This document shows, piece after piece, positions 36,684-44,382 of a DNA stretch of 64,000 bases. The position numbers and the translations under genes were made by a program. The stretch covers positions 434,001 through 498,000 of the forward strand of contig NZ_JALKCU010000001.1 in the NCBI RefSeq assembly GCF_023540835.1, read 5' to 3'. How positions within the stretch are numbered: position 1 is the first letter of the stretch; each line of letters starts with the position of its first letter. The notes below the pieces were generated by a model, which was given only the letters and a program-made list of their open reading frames with translations, was not told where the DNA came from and did not search any database. The stretch is from Marivivens geojensis. GTDB taxonomy: Bacteria; Pseudomonadota; Alphaproteobacteria; Rhodobacterales; Rhodobacteraceae.

Positions 36684-37304
36684 ATGCGCAAAGTTCTGTC
36701 CCTGCTTGCCCTGTGCGTTCTTGTCAGCGCCTGTGGGCGGATGCGCGACGACCTCACAGAGGCTCCGGAACCGATCGGCAATTTCCTGATGGGTTACAAC
36801 ATCACTGTAGCGAATGACCCGACCAAAGGGCCGTTTTCGCGCGATGTGACAAATGAGGAATGGAAAGCCGCCGTTGAGGGCGCGATCCAGAACCGCCTCG
36901 GTCGGTATGATGGCGACGCTTGGTTCCATGTTGCTGTCGGTGTTCAGGGCTACGTTGTTGCTATGCCCGGCATTCCGCTGATCTATTCGCCTAAATCCGT
37001 TCTGGTGATTGGCGTCACTTTCATTGAGGACGCCACCCAATCAAAATTAAACGAAGAGCCGATTCAAATGACGGTCTTTGAGCCATGTTGCACGCCAATT
37101 CTGGGCTCTGGCCTGACACGATCCCGAGAAGAACAAATTGATGGGCTCGCGTTCAACGCAGCAAGGGCGATTGAGCGATATATGCGCGAGCATGCAGATC
37201 AATTCGGTGGTGTCCCAGAGGTTCTTGAGGATGATCCAACGATCATAGAGGGTGCTGTTTCGTTGGAAACACAGACAGAAGTTCCGCAAGAACCCGTCAA
37301 CTGA
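36684..37304 (+). CDS. Putative lipoprotein of unknown function
   Basis: 206 residues from ATG 36684 behind CGGAGGT. The signal peptide ends in the lipobox LVSAC, giving a lipidated cysteine at residue 17. The mature region is soluble with three further cysteines, two adjacent in FEPCCTPILG. The N-terminal mature part, PIGNFLMGYNITVANDPTKG, recurs in small roseobacter lipoproteins but I assign no function. It lies 77 bases after parC, possibly cotranscribed, and ends four bases before a candidate tuf promoter. Confidence 0.8.
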   Translation: MRKVLSLLALCVLVSACGRMRDDLTEAPEPIGNFLMGYNITVANDPTKGPFSRDVTNEEWKAAVEGAIQNRLGRYDGDAWFHVAVGVQGYVVAMPGIPLIYSPKSVLVIGVTFIEDATQSKLNEEPIQMTVFEPCCTPILGSGLTRSREEQIDGLAFNAARAIERYMREHADQFGGVPEVLEDDPTIIEGAVSLETQTEVPQEPVN

Positions 37305-37307
37305 CCC

Positions 37308-37336
37308 TTGATTTCCGTTCCTTTTGCCAATACATC
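37308..37336 (+). promoter_or_regulatory. Candidate sigma-70 promoter for tuf copy 1
   Basis: TTGATT (37308-37313), a 17-base spacer and TACATC (37331-37336), 59 bases before the tuf ATG. A short hairpin (GGGCCT/AGGCCC) lies in the leader. Prediction by eye. Confidence 0.4.
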
Positions 37337-37395
37337 GCCCGCGATGTTGAAACGGGCCTGTGGATAGGCCCCCGAAATCACGAGGCGCCAACCAG

Positions 37396-38571
37396 ATGGC
37401 TAAAGGTAAGTTTGAACGTAACAAACCGCACGTTAACATCGGCACGATTGGCCACGTTGACCACGGTAAAACCACATTGACCGCAGCAATCACCAAATAC
37501 TTTGGTGACTTCCGCGCATACGACCAGATCGACGGCGCACCTGAAGAAAAAGCACGCGGTATCACCATTTCGACTGCTCACGTTGAGTACGAAACCGAGA
37601 CCCGTCACTACGCACACGTCGACTGCCCAGGCCACGCTGACTATGTTAAGAACATGATCACCGGTGCTGCTCAGATGGACGGCGCGATCCTGGTTGTTAA
37701 CGCTGCTGACGGCCCGATGCCGCAGACCCGCGAGCACATCCTTCTTGGTCGTCAGGTTGGCATCCCGCACATGGTTGTCTACATGAACAAAGTTGACCAG
37801 GTAGACGACGAAGAGCTGCTCGAGCTGGTTGAGATGGAAATCCGTGAGCTTCTGTCGTCCTACGACTACCCTGGCGACGATATTCCGATCGTTAAAGGTT
37901 CGGCTCTGGCTGCTATGGAAGGCCGCGACCCTGAGATCGGTGAGAACTCGATCCGCGCTCTGATGGAAGCCGTAGACTCCTACATCCCGACCCCGGCACG
38001 TGCAGTTGACCTGCCGTTCCTGATGCCGATCGAAGACGTGTTCTCGATCTCGGGCCGTGGTACTGTTGTGACCGGTCGTGTTGAGCGTGGCGTAATCAAC
38101 GTTGGCGACGCGATCGAAATCGTTGGTATCCGCGACACCAAAACCACCACCTGTACTGGTGTTGAAATGTTCCGCAAGCTGCTTGACCGCGGTGAAGCAG
38201 GCGACAACATCGGCGCGCTTCTGCGTGGCGTTGACCGTGACGGCGTTGAGCGTGGTCAGATCCTGTGTAAGCCGGGCTCTGTTAACCCGCACACCAAGTT
38301 CGAAGCTGAGGTCTACATTCTGACCAAAGAAGAAGGCGGCCGTCACACTCCGTTCTTCGCGAACTACCGTCCGCAGTTCTACTTCCGTACAACTGACGTC
38401 ACCGGTACCTGCATCCTGCCGGAAGGCACCGAGATGGTTATGCCTGGCGACAACCTGAAACTGTCGGCAGAGCTGATCGCACCGATCGCGATGGAAGAAG
38501 GCCTCCGCTTCGCGATCCGCGAAGGCGGCCGTACCGTTGGTTCGGGCGTTGTTTCCAAAATCCTCGCCTAA
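37396..38571 (+). CDS. tuf1: Elongation factor Tu, copy 1
   Basis: 391 residues from ATG 37396. G1 GHVDHGKT, G3 DCPGH, G4 NKVD and the SALAAMEG loop mark the GTPase; domains II and III fill the C-terminal half. EF-Tu carries aminoacyl-tRNA to the ribosome. The protein is the same as copy 2 at 57985, and the DNA also appears identical through the terminator (see repeat). This copy is where tufB lies in many proteobacteria, upstream of tRNA-Trp, secE and nusG, but a CorA gene now follows it. Confidence 0.97.
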   Translation: MAKGKFERNKPHVNIGTIGHVDHGKTTLTAAITKYFGDFRAYDQIDGAPEEKARGITISTAHVEYETETRHYAHVDCPGHADYVKNMITGAAQMDGAILVVNAADGPMPQTREHILLGRQVGIPHMVVYMNKVDQVDDEELLELVEMEIRELLSSYDYPGDDIPIVKGSALAAMEGRDPEIGENSIRALMEAVDSYIPTPARAVDLPFLMPIEDVFSISGRGTVVTGRVERGVINVGDAIEIVGIRDTKTTTCTGVEMFRKLLDRGEAGDNIGALLRGVDRDGVERGQILCKPGSVNPHTKFEAEVYILTKEEGGRHTPFFANYRPQFYFRTTDVTGTCILPEGTEMVMPGDNLKLSAELIAPIAMEEGLRFAIREGGRTVGSGVVSKILA

Positions 38572-38630
38572 TCCGCGATAGATTCGAGACTGACGAAGGG
38601 CCGTCCTGCAAAAGGGCGGCCCTTTTCTTT
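37396..38630 (+). repeat. Long direct repeat: tuf copy 1
   Basis: About 1,235 bases that match 57985-59219 (offset 20,589). Identity begins exactly at the ATG, as the upstream bases differ, and ends in the terminator T-run. Out-of-frame translations of both copies also match, which indicates DNA-level identity, most likely kept by gene conversion. Confidence 0.9.
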
Positions 38631-38631
38631 T
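38598..38631 (+). terminator. Rho-independent terminator after tuf copy 1
   Basis: A 10-bp stem, GGGCCGTCCT (38598-38607) with AGGGCGGCCC (38613-38622) including one G-T pair, a 5-base loop and TTTTCTTTT. The same structure follows copy 2. Confidence 0.93.
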
Positions 38632-38677
38632 GCGTTCTGACTTGGTTTGGTTGGGACAGACCTGAACAGAGGCGCAC

Positions 38678-39667
38678 ATGTCAGATACTCCCGTTCTATT
38701 TTCACGCGTTTTGCAGGACGACCAGTGGTTGGACCCGTCGGTAGATGAGACCATTGCGCAAGCCTTGCGGGAAGATCGACTGGCGTGGGCGCACATCGAC
38801 GGGAAACACCCTGATGCGGCAGATTGGATATCCCGTGAGTTGGACTATCTCGACCTGCAGGCCAGAGAGGCGTTGTTGGATGTAGATACTCGCCCTCGCG
38901 CAAAAACGTTAAGCGACGGGATGTTTGTGATCCTTCGGGGGATCAACTTCAACGAAGGCGAAGACCCCGAGGACATGGTTTCCGTCCGAATGTACATCGA
39001 CGACCATCGGATTGTGACCGTTGCTCGAAAACGGGTGATGGCCATTGAGAAGCTTCAGGAGATGATGGAGCGCGGGCGGGGGCCAGCCACAGCGGGTGAG
39101 TTCCTAGTCCTTTTGGCAGAAGACCTCGTTGCGCGTATCTCCGAATTTCAATCCGAACTCGACTCGACGGCGAATGACCTCGAATATCGGGTTATTCGGG
39201 AGAGGGGCGTGAACTTACGGCAGGACGTTGCCAACCTGCGCCTCCAAGTGATCGCTGCGCGGCGATATGTGGGGCCTCAACGTGATGCGCTCAAGACAAT
39301 CGCAGAATCGCCGTCCAAGGTGATTGATCACGACACACGCCGCGAGATCGAAGAAGAGATGCTCAAAATGACGCGGGTGGCCGAAGATATGGACGAACTC
39401 CGTGATCAAGCCCTTGTTCTGCGTGAGGAATTGTCAGGGCAATTGAGCGATCAGGTGAATAGAAACACTTTTGTTCTCTCTATGTTGTCGGCAGTTTTCC
39501 TGCCGCTCGGGTTTTTGACGGGGCTTTTTGGTGTGAATGTTGGTGGGATGCCCGGTGTGAGCAACTCTCAGGCCTTTTTTCTACTTTGCCTGTGGTGCAT
39601 CGGAATTTTCGTTCTTCAGATCAGCCTTTTAGGGCTTTGGCGGTTATTTACGCGCCATAGGAAGTGA
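38678..39667 (+). CDS. CorA/ZntB family divalent-cation transporter
   Basis: 329 residues. A large cytoplasmic N-terminal domain rich in charged helices, then two C-terminal membrane helices (about 265-285 and 298-320) with the pore-side motif GVN in LTGLFGVNVGGMPG. GVN rather than GMN points to the ZntB branch, so zinc efflux or transport is as likely as magnesium uptake. It is inserted between tuf and tRNA-Trp, which are adjacent in many proteobacteria, and has a terminator-like hairpin after it. Confidence 0.88.
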   Translation: MSDTPVLFSRVLQDDQWLDPSVDETIAQALREDRLAWAHIDGKHPDAADWISRELDYLDLQAREALLDVDTRPRAKTLSDGMFVILRGINFNEGEDPEDMVSVRMYIDDHRIVTVARKRVMAIEKLQEMMERGRGPATAGEFLVLLAEDLVARISEFQSELDSTANDLEYRVIRERGVNLRQDVANLRLQVIAARRYVGPQRDALKTIAESPSKVIDHDTRREIEEEMLKMTRVAEDMDELRDQALVLREELSGQLSDQVNRNTFVLSMLSAVFLPLGFLTGLFGVNVGGMPGVSNSQAFFLLCLWCIGIFVLQISLLGLWRLFTRHRK

Positions 39668-39681
39668 AGGATTGTGACGAA

Positions 39682-39722
39682 AGGCAATTTGGGGCCTTGA
39701 TTCCCCCTGTTGCCTGTTTTAA
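39682..39722 (+). terminator. Terminator-like hairpin between the CorA gene and tRNA-Trp
   Basis: AGGCAA (39682-39687) pairs with TTGCCT (39710-39715) and GGGG (39691-39694) with CCCC inside; GTTTTAAT follows. An internal loop weakens the structure. Confidence 0.6.
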
Positions 39723-39738
39723 TCACCGCCTCGGCCAT

Positions 39739-39814
39739 AGGGGTATAGCTCAGCTGGTAGAGCGACGGTCTCCAAAACCGTAGGTCGCGGGTTCGAACCC
39801 TGCTGCCCCTGCCA
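39739..39814 (+). tRNA. trpT: tRNA-Trp (anticodon CCA)
   Basis: 76 bases with an encoded CCA. The acceptor stem AGGGGTA/TGCCCCT, the D arm GCTCAGCTGGTAGAGC, the anticodon arm ACGGT-CTCCAAA-ACCGT with anticodon CCA, and the T arm with GTTCGAAC are complete; discriminator base G. The location ahead of secE-nusG is the conserved proteobacterial one. Confidence 0.97.
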
Positions 39815-39848
39815 CTTCGGTCCTAGTTGGACCCAAGAGGAGATCTTA

Positions 39849-40736
39849 GTGCCTCGACAGATCGAACTTTCCCTGCATCTCGGTCCGCATAAAACTGCGA
39901 CGACGCATTTGCAGCGTTCGATCCTCAATCATCAGGAAGACATCATAGCCGCTGGCGTTCGGGCGTATGGGCCAGACTATTTACGTCAACGTGGTCGCAA
40001 CATCCCTAATTTGTTTGGTTTGACCCGTTGGGGTGCTCGACGTGCAGCGCGGCGTGAGCCAATGGATCAGCTCAAGTTCTTGGCAAAGTCGGGTTGGCGC
40101 GTGTTGCTGTCCGAAGAGAACTTTCTGGGGCAGTTGCATCGCGATGATGGCACGTTGGCGCTGCCTGTCTATAGCGAAGCTGCAGAGCGCATATCTGATC
40201 TCGCTTCGAATTTTCCGGATGTTGCGGTGCGCGTGTTCCTTGCGATCCGCCAGCCCGACACGTTCTTAGAATCGGCCTATTCGCAAACCCTATTTGCTGG
40301 GAAATTTCTCCCGCCTGATCAATTCATCGCACAGCATCAACCAGATCAGGTCGACTGGGCTCATATGATGTCGGCGATTTCGGCGATTCCCAACGTGTCG
40401 CTGCATGTATGGCGCTATGAGGACTACCATCAGGTCTTTCCGACGCTGATGAAACGGATGTTGCGCTGGAAGCTAGGCGGAACGGTCAAACCTTTTGGGC
40501 GCACATTGCACGCGGGCCTGTCTGTTCAAGCGGTCGAACAGGTTATGGCTTGGGCGAAAGAAGGGCGCGACGGTGCATTAGCGATGGATGCACGCAAGAT
40601 GTTACCCGTTGGGCCTGATCGCCCGCGCTTTACGCTTTATGATCAGGCGACAAAGGATGCGGCAGCTTCGGATTATCAAAGGCAGTTCGACGCCATTTGT
40701 CAGTTGCCCGACATTGATGTGATCCGTCCCGTCTGA
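39849..40736 (+). CDS. Sulfotransferase-like protein
   Basis: 295 residues from GTG 39849, with AGGAGA at the proper distance. The N-terminus LSLHLGPHKTATTHLQRSI looks like the PAPS 5'-phosphosulfate-binding loop of sulfotransferases, and VRVFLAIRQPDTFLESAYSQ resembles the second (3'-phosphate) motif. Soluble, no signal peptide. It would sulfate a carbohydrate or cell-surface molecule, but the acceptor is unknown. It lies between tRNA-Trp and secE, an unusual insertion in a very conserved locus; its position suggests transcription with tRNA-Trp or from a promoter not seen. Confidence 0.7.
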   Translation: MPRQIELSLHLGPHKTATTHLQRSILNHQEDIIAAGVRAYGPDYLRQRGRNIPNLFGLTRWGARRAARREPMDQLKFLAKSGWRVLLSEENFLGQLHRDDGTLALPVYSEAAERISDLASNFPDVAVRVFLAIRQPDTFLESAYSQTLFAGKFLPPDQFIAQHQPDQVDWAHMMSAISAIPNVSLHVWRYEDYHQVFPTLMKRMLRWKLGGTVKPFGRTLHAGLSVQAVEQVMAWAKEGRDGALAMDARKMLPVGPDRPRFTLYDQATKDAAASDYQRQFDAICQLPDIDVIRPV

Positions 40737-40756
40737 GGTGCCACTTAAGGCAAGGG

Positions 40757-40785
40757 TTGAATTGCCCGCCTGAACTGCGTAAATG
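40757..40785 (+). promoter_or_regulatory. Candidate promoter for secE
   Basis: TTGAAT (40757-40762), 17 bases, TAAATG (40780-40785), 25 bases before the secE ATG. By eye only. Confidence 0.3.
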
Positions 40786-40810
40786 CGGCCCGTAACGCAG
40801 AGGATACATC

Positions 40811-41005
40811 ATGGCACGGACTAACCCCGTTCAATTCATCCAGCAGACCCGCGCAGAGATTGCGAAAGTGGTTTGGCCGTCGCGCCGCGAAGTGGTGCTG
40901 ACGACTGTTATGGTCTTTGTGATGACCGTGCTTTTGGCGCTGTTCTTCTCCGCAACGGACATGTTGATCCGTTTCGGTTTGTACGATTTGATCCTCAATC
41001 GTTAA
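40811..41005 (+). CDS. secE: Preprotein translocase subunit SecE
   Basis: 64 residues, the short one-helix form. The amphipathic segment FIQQTRAEIAKVVWPSRREVV is the family signature, followed by one membrane helix (about 29-50). SecE stabilises SecY in the protein-conducting channel of the inner membrane. It precedes nusG by 197 bases, a gap that holds a candidate extended -10 promoter. Confidence 0.95.
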   Translation: MARTNPVQFIQQTRAEIAKVVWPSRREVVLTTVMVFVMTVLLALFFSATDMLIRFGLYDLILNR

Positions 41006-41147
41006 TTCGCCCATCAGCGAAAATCGGCTAACCCCCCTTGTAATCATAGGGTTACGACGGTAATAGCCACAAACTCCGGATGGGCGTGCGGCGAATCGTG
41101 TTGCGCGCCGATTTTCTTTTGTCCGGGAATGGCAGCGTAAGCTGCTG

Positions 41148-41156
41148 TGTTATAAT
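41148..41156 (+). promoter_or_regulatory. Extended -10 promoter candidate for nusG
   Basis: TGTTATAAT at 41148-41156 is a consensus -10 (TATAAT) with the extended TGn; no good -35 lies 16-18 bases upstream. A start near 41163 would give a 40-base leader before nusG. Confidence 0.45.
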
Positions 41157-41202
41157 GGAATTTACGGCCTAAGCGGGCCCAGTACGGCGAGGTGTCGGAG
41201 AC

Positions 41203-41736
41203 ATGGCGAAACGGTGGTATTCGGTAAGTGTGCTCTCGAACTTCGAGAAGAAGATCGCCGAGCAGATCCGTGCCAAGGTTGAAGAGCAGGGTCTTGAGGC
41301 TCAAATCGATGAAGTTCTGGTCCCTACTGAAGAGGTGATCGAAGTTCGTCGCGGTAAGAAAGTAACCACTGAGCGTCGGTTCATGCCGGGCTACGTTTTG
41401 GTTCACATGGAAATGTCTGACGAGGGGTATCACCTCGTCAACTCGATCAACCGGGTAACCGGTTTCCTTGGTCCTCAGGGCCGCCCGATGCCGATGCGCG
41501 ATGCTGAAGTTCAGGCGATCCTTGGCCGCGTTGAGGAAGGTCAAGAGGCGCCGCGCGTCGAGATCAGCTTCGAAGTGGGTGAGAAGGTCAAGGTTAACGA
41601 CGGTCCGTTCGAAGACTTCGACGGTATGGTCGAGGAAGTGGATGAGATCAGCCAGCGCCTGAAGGTGACGGTTTCGATCTTCGGCCGCGCTACGCCGGTC
41701 GAGCTGGAATTTACTCAGGTTACCAAGCAGTACTGA
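41203..41736 (+). CDS. nusG: Transcription termination/antitermination protein NusG
   Basis: 177 residues. The NGN domain opens with KRWYSVSVLSNFEKKIAEQI and includes FMPGYVLVHMEMSDEGYHLV; the KOW domain near residue 125 has FEVGEKVKVNDGPFEDFDG. NusG binds RNA polymerase, suppresses pausing, and links it to Rho or the ribosome. It is followed by rplK with 102 bases between, a leader that can form GCGAG/CTCGC hairpin at 41758-41771. Confidence 0.97.
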   Translation: MAKRWYSVSVLSNFEKKIAEQIRAKVEEQGLEAQIDEVLVPTEEVIEVRRGKKVTTERRFMPGYVLVHMEMSDEGYHLVNSINRVTGFLGPQGRPMPMRDAEVQAILGRVEEGQEAPRVEISFEVGEKVKVNDGPFEDFDGMVEEVDEISQRLKVTVSIFGRATPVELEFTQVTKQY

Positions 41737-41838
41737 GTTCATCACGTGGGAGGTTGAGCGAGCGCGCTCGCAAGGCTGGACCACACAACGATCAACCTGA
41801 CGCACGCGTGCGGAGGGTGTTGGAAAAAGGAGAGGCCA

Positions 41839-42264
41839 ATGGCCAAGAAAGTAATGGGTCAGCTGAAGCTGCAGGTTCCTGCAGGTAAAGCAAACCCTTC
41901 CCCGCCCGTAGGTCCTGCGCTGGGTCAGCGCGGTATCAACATCATGGAATTCACGAAGGCCTTCAACGCGAAGACCGCTGACATGGAGCCAGGCGCTCCG
42001 TGCCCGACCGTGATCACCTACTACCAAGACAAATCCTTCACCTTTGAGATCAAGACGCCGCCGGCATCTTACTACCTCAAAAAAGCTGCCAAGCTTCAGT
42101 CGGGTTCCAAAACCCCTGGTAAAGCAGTTGCAGGTTCTGTCACCGTTGCTCAGGTGAAAGAAATCGCAGAGGCCAAAATGAAGGACCTCAACGCAAACTC
42201 GATCGAAGCCGCTATGCAGATTATTCTGGGTTCGGCTCGCTCCATGGGCATCGAGGTGAAGTAA
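41839..42264 (+). CDS. rplK: Ribosomal protein L11
   Basis: 141 residues, full length. The N-terminal domain has [20 protein letters not shown] and [15 protein letters not shown]; the C-terminal RNA-binding domain ends in ARSMGIEVK. It forms the GTPase-associated centre with 23S rRNA and is needed for Rel activation on the ribosome. One base separates it from rplA. The 102-base leader before it may carry the L1 autoregulatory site known in other bacteria; I cannot identify it with certainty. Confidence 0.98.
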   Translation: MAKKVMGQLKLQVPAGKANPSPPVGPALGQRGINIMEFTKAFNAKTADMEPGAPCPTVITYYQDKSFTFEIKTPPASYYLKKAAKLQSGSKTPGKAVAGSVTVAQVKEIAEAKMKDLNANSIEAAMQIILGSARSMGIEVK

Positions 42265-42265
42265 G

Positions 42266-42958
42266 ATGGCTGGTAAGCGTATCACAGCAGCACGCGCTGC
42301 ATTCGAAGGCAAAGAGAACCTGAAGGTAGCTGACGCTATCGCTTTGGTTAAATCTAACGCTTCTGCCAAATTCGACGAAACCGTTGAGATTGCGCTGAAC
42401 CTCGGTGTTGACCCGCGTCACGCTGACCAGATGGTTCGTGGCACTGTCAACCTGCCGAACGGCACAGGTAAAACTGTTCGCGTTGCTGTTTTTGCTCGTG
42501 GCGACAAAGCTGAAGAAGCTAAAGCTGCTGGCGCAGACATCGTTGGCGCAGAAGACCTGATGGAAATCGTTCAGGGCGGCAAAATCGAGTTCGAACGTTG
42601 CATCGCGACACCGGATATGATGCCGATCGTTGGCCGTCTGGGTAAAGTTCTCGGCCCGCGCAACCTGATGCCGAACCCGAAAATCGGCACTGTGACCATG
42701 GACGTTGCTGAAGCTGTTAAAGCAGCTAAAGGCGGTCAGGTGCAGTTCAAAGTTGAAAAAGCTGGCGTTATCCACGCTGGTATCGGCAAGGCTTCCTTTG
42801 ACGCGAAAGCACTCGAAGAGAACCTGCTCGCTTTTGTTGACGCTGTTCAGAAAGCGAAACCGACCGGTGCTAAAGGCGCATACATGAAAAAAGTCTCGAT
42901 CAGCTCCACAATGGGCCCGGGCGTTTCTGTAAGCGTTGAATCCGCGACTGGTAACTAA
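42266..42958 (+). CDS. rplA: Ribosomal protein L1
   Basis: 230 residues. Recognised by [20 protein letters not shown], the [13 protein letters not shown] region, and [19 protein letters not shown]1 forms the mobile stalk at the ribosomal E site and in many bacteria represses its own operon by binding the rplKA leader. A UUCG-capped hairpin (CCGC/GCGG) follows just after its stop, at the head of the rplJ leader. Confidence 0.98.
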   Translation: MAGKRITAARAAFEGKENLKVADAIALVKSNASAKFDETVEIALNLGVDPRHADQMVRGTVNLPNGTGKTVRVAVFARGDKAEEAKAAGADIVGAEDLMEIVQGGKIEFERCIATPDMMPIVGRLGKVLGPRNLMPNPKIGTVTMDVAEAVKAAKGGQVQFKVEKAGVIHAGIGKASFDAKALEENLLAFVDAVQKAKPTGAKGAYMKKVSISSTMGPGVSVSVESATGN

Positions 42959-43188
42959 GAATTTTGCCGCTTCGGCGGTGAAATGGCAGGGCTGTAACGG
43001 CCCTGTCCTGTCCGAGACGGAGGGTTGGGGTTGCCCCAATAATTCCTTCCTGAGATGGGAAACGAGATAAATTTCCGTTCGCTTACAGAACGGGCGATTT
43101 GGCTCGGGACCCTGAAACGGACCCGAACGGCCCTCGACTTTCGGGGGTCAACTTGAGCCGGGGGAAACCCCAAACTTGGAGTGAAACT
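42959..43188 (+). promoter_or_regulatory. rplJ leader region (possible L10 autoregulatory RNA)
   Basis: A 230-base untranslated stretch between rplA and rplJ. It contains a UUCG hairpin (CCGC-TTCG-GCGG near 42967-42978) and CAGGGC/GCCCTG (about 42987-43005). Regulation of rplJL through an L10-L12 binding leader is widespread in bacteria; a matching fold is likely here but not proven. Confidence 0.45.
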
Positions 43189-43701
43189 GTGGATAGAGCA
43201 CAAAAAGAGAAGCTGGTCGAAGAGCTCGGCCAAATCTTTGAAAGCTCTGGCGTCGTAGTGGTTGCCCACTACGAAGGCATGACAGTTGCCGAAATGCAGG
43301 ACCTGCGCGCTCAAATGCGTGAAGCGGGCGGTTCCGTACGCGTTGCCAAGAACAAGCTCGCCAAAATCGCCCTTGAAGGTAAGCCTTGCGCAAGCATCGC
43401 AAACTACCTGACGGGCATGACCGTGTTGTCTTACTCTGAAGATCCTGTGGCAGCTGCCAAAGTGGTCGACAAGTTCGCTAAAGCTAACGACAAGCTCGTT
43501 ATCCTTGGCGGTGCTATGGGTGAGAACGCACTGGATGTCGCCGGCGTTAAAGCCGTCGCACAAATGCCGTCCCGTGAAGAGCTTATTGCTTCGATCGTTG
43601 GCTGCATCGGTGCGCCTGCTTCGAACATCGCTGGTGCCATTGGCGCGCCTGCATCGAACATCGCGAGCATTCTTTCGACTATCGAAGAGAAAGCTGCATA
43701 A
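43189..43701 (+). CDS. rplJ: Ribosomal protein L10
   Basis: 170 residues from GTG 43189 with GGAG upstream; longer in-frame starts give an unrelated leader. The RNA-binding part has [20 protein letters not shown] and [13 protein letters not shown]. The C-terminal L12-binding segment contains an 11-residue tandem repeat, [11 protein letters not shown] then [12 protein letters not shown]10 anchors L7/L12 dimers to the stalk. rplL follows after 71 bases. Confidence 0.96.
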   Translation: MDRAQKEKLVEELGQIFESSGVVVVAHYEGMTVAEMQDLRAQMREAGGSVRVAKNKLAKIALEGKPCASIANYLTGMTVLSYSEDPVAAAKVVDKFAKANDKLVILGGAMGENALDVAGVKAVAQMPSREELIASIVGCIGAPASNIAGAIGAPASNIASILSTIEEKAA

Positions 43702-43772
43702 GCAACCAATTGCCCTCGTAGGGATTAATCATCTCGCGTTGGAACACACTTAAATCGAACGGAAAGCATAAA

Positions 43773-44144
43773 ATGGCTGATCTGAAAAAACTTGCTGAAG
43801 AGATCGTAGGTCTGACCCTTCTCGAAGCACAAGAACTGAAAACCATCCTCAAAGACGAGTACGGCATCGAGCCTGCTGCTGGTGGCGCTGTAATGGTTGC
43901 TGGCCCAGCTGCTGCTGCTGAAGCTGCTGAAGAAAAAACTGAGTTCGACGTCATCCTGAAAGACGCTGGCGCTCAGAAAATCAACGTCATCAAAGAAGTT
44001 CGCGGCATCACCGGTCTCGGCCTGAAAGAAGCTAAAGACCTCGTTGAGGCTGGCGGCAAAGTCAAAGAAGGCGCTTCGAAAGCAGAAGCAGAAGACATCA
44101 AAGCGAAGCTGGAAGCAGCTGGCGCGAAAATCGAACTGGCCTAA
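43773..44144 (+). CDS. rplL: Ribosomal protein L7/L12
   Basis: 123 residues. N-terminal dimerisation helices ([22 protein letters not shown]), an alanine-rich hinge (about 35-55), and the C-terminal domain with [34 protein letters not shown] and the conserved [20 protein letters not shown]. It recruits translation factors, including the EF-Tu and EF-G encoded nearby. A strong hairpin follows, before rpoB. Confidence 0.98.
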   Translation: MADLKKLAEEIVGLTLLEAQELKTILKDEYGIEPAAGGAVMVAGPAAAAEAAEEKTEFDVILKDAGAQKINVIKEVRGITGLGLKEAKDLVEAGGKVKEGASKAEAEDIKAKLEAAGAKIELA

Positions 44145-44179
44145 TCGCCTGTTCTCGGCCCCTTGGGTCGTACAAATTC

Positions 44180-44209
44180 GGCTGGATCCGCGATATCGCG
44201 GGTCCAGCC
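44180..44209 (+). promoter_or_regulatory. Strong hairpin between rplL and rpoB (attenuator or RNase III site)
   Basis: GGCTGGATCCGCG (44180-44192) pairs with CGCGGGTCCAGCC (44197-44209), 13 bp with one G-T pair and a 4-base loop. No T-run follows. In Escherichia coli this junction has a partial terminator and an RNase III site; the same job is likely. Confidence 0.6.
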
Positions 44210-44382
44210 AAACCTGTCTTAGCAGAACGTTTAGCTAGAAAACGCTCTCCTCAGGTAGGTTCCACAGTCGGGAGGCCCCCCTTGGGACGGGGGCCAGGAA
44301 TAGACAGGAACAACCTTCTCAATGGGGAAATGTCGCGGCCCCGGCGACATGGACCCGCAGAGATCGAAAGGTGACACAGCAC

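Noticed and set aside
39739-39814. tRNA-Trp as an integration site
   Set aside because: No integrase, no direct repeat of the tRNA end and no composition change that I can see; the flanking accessory genes alone do not prove it.
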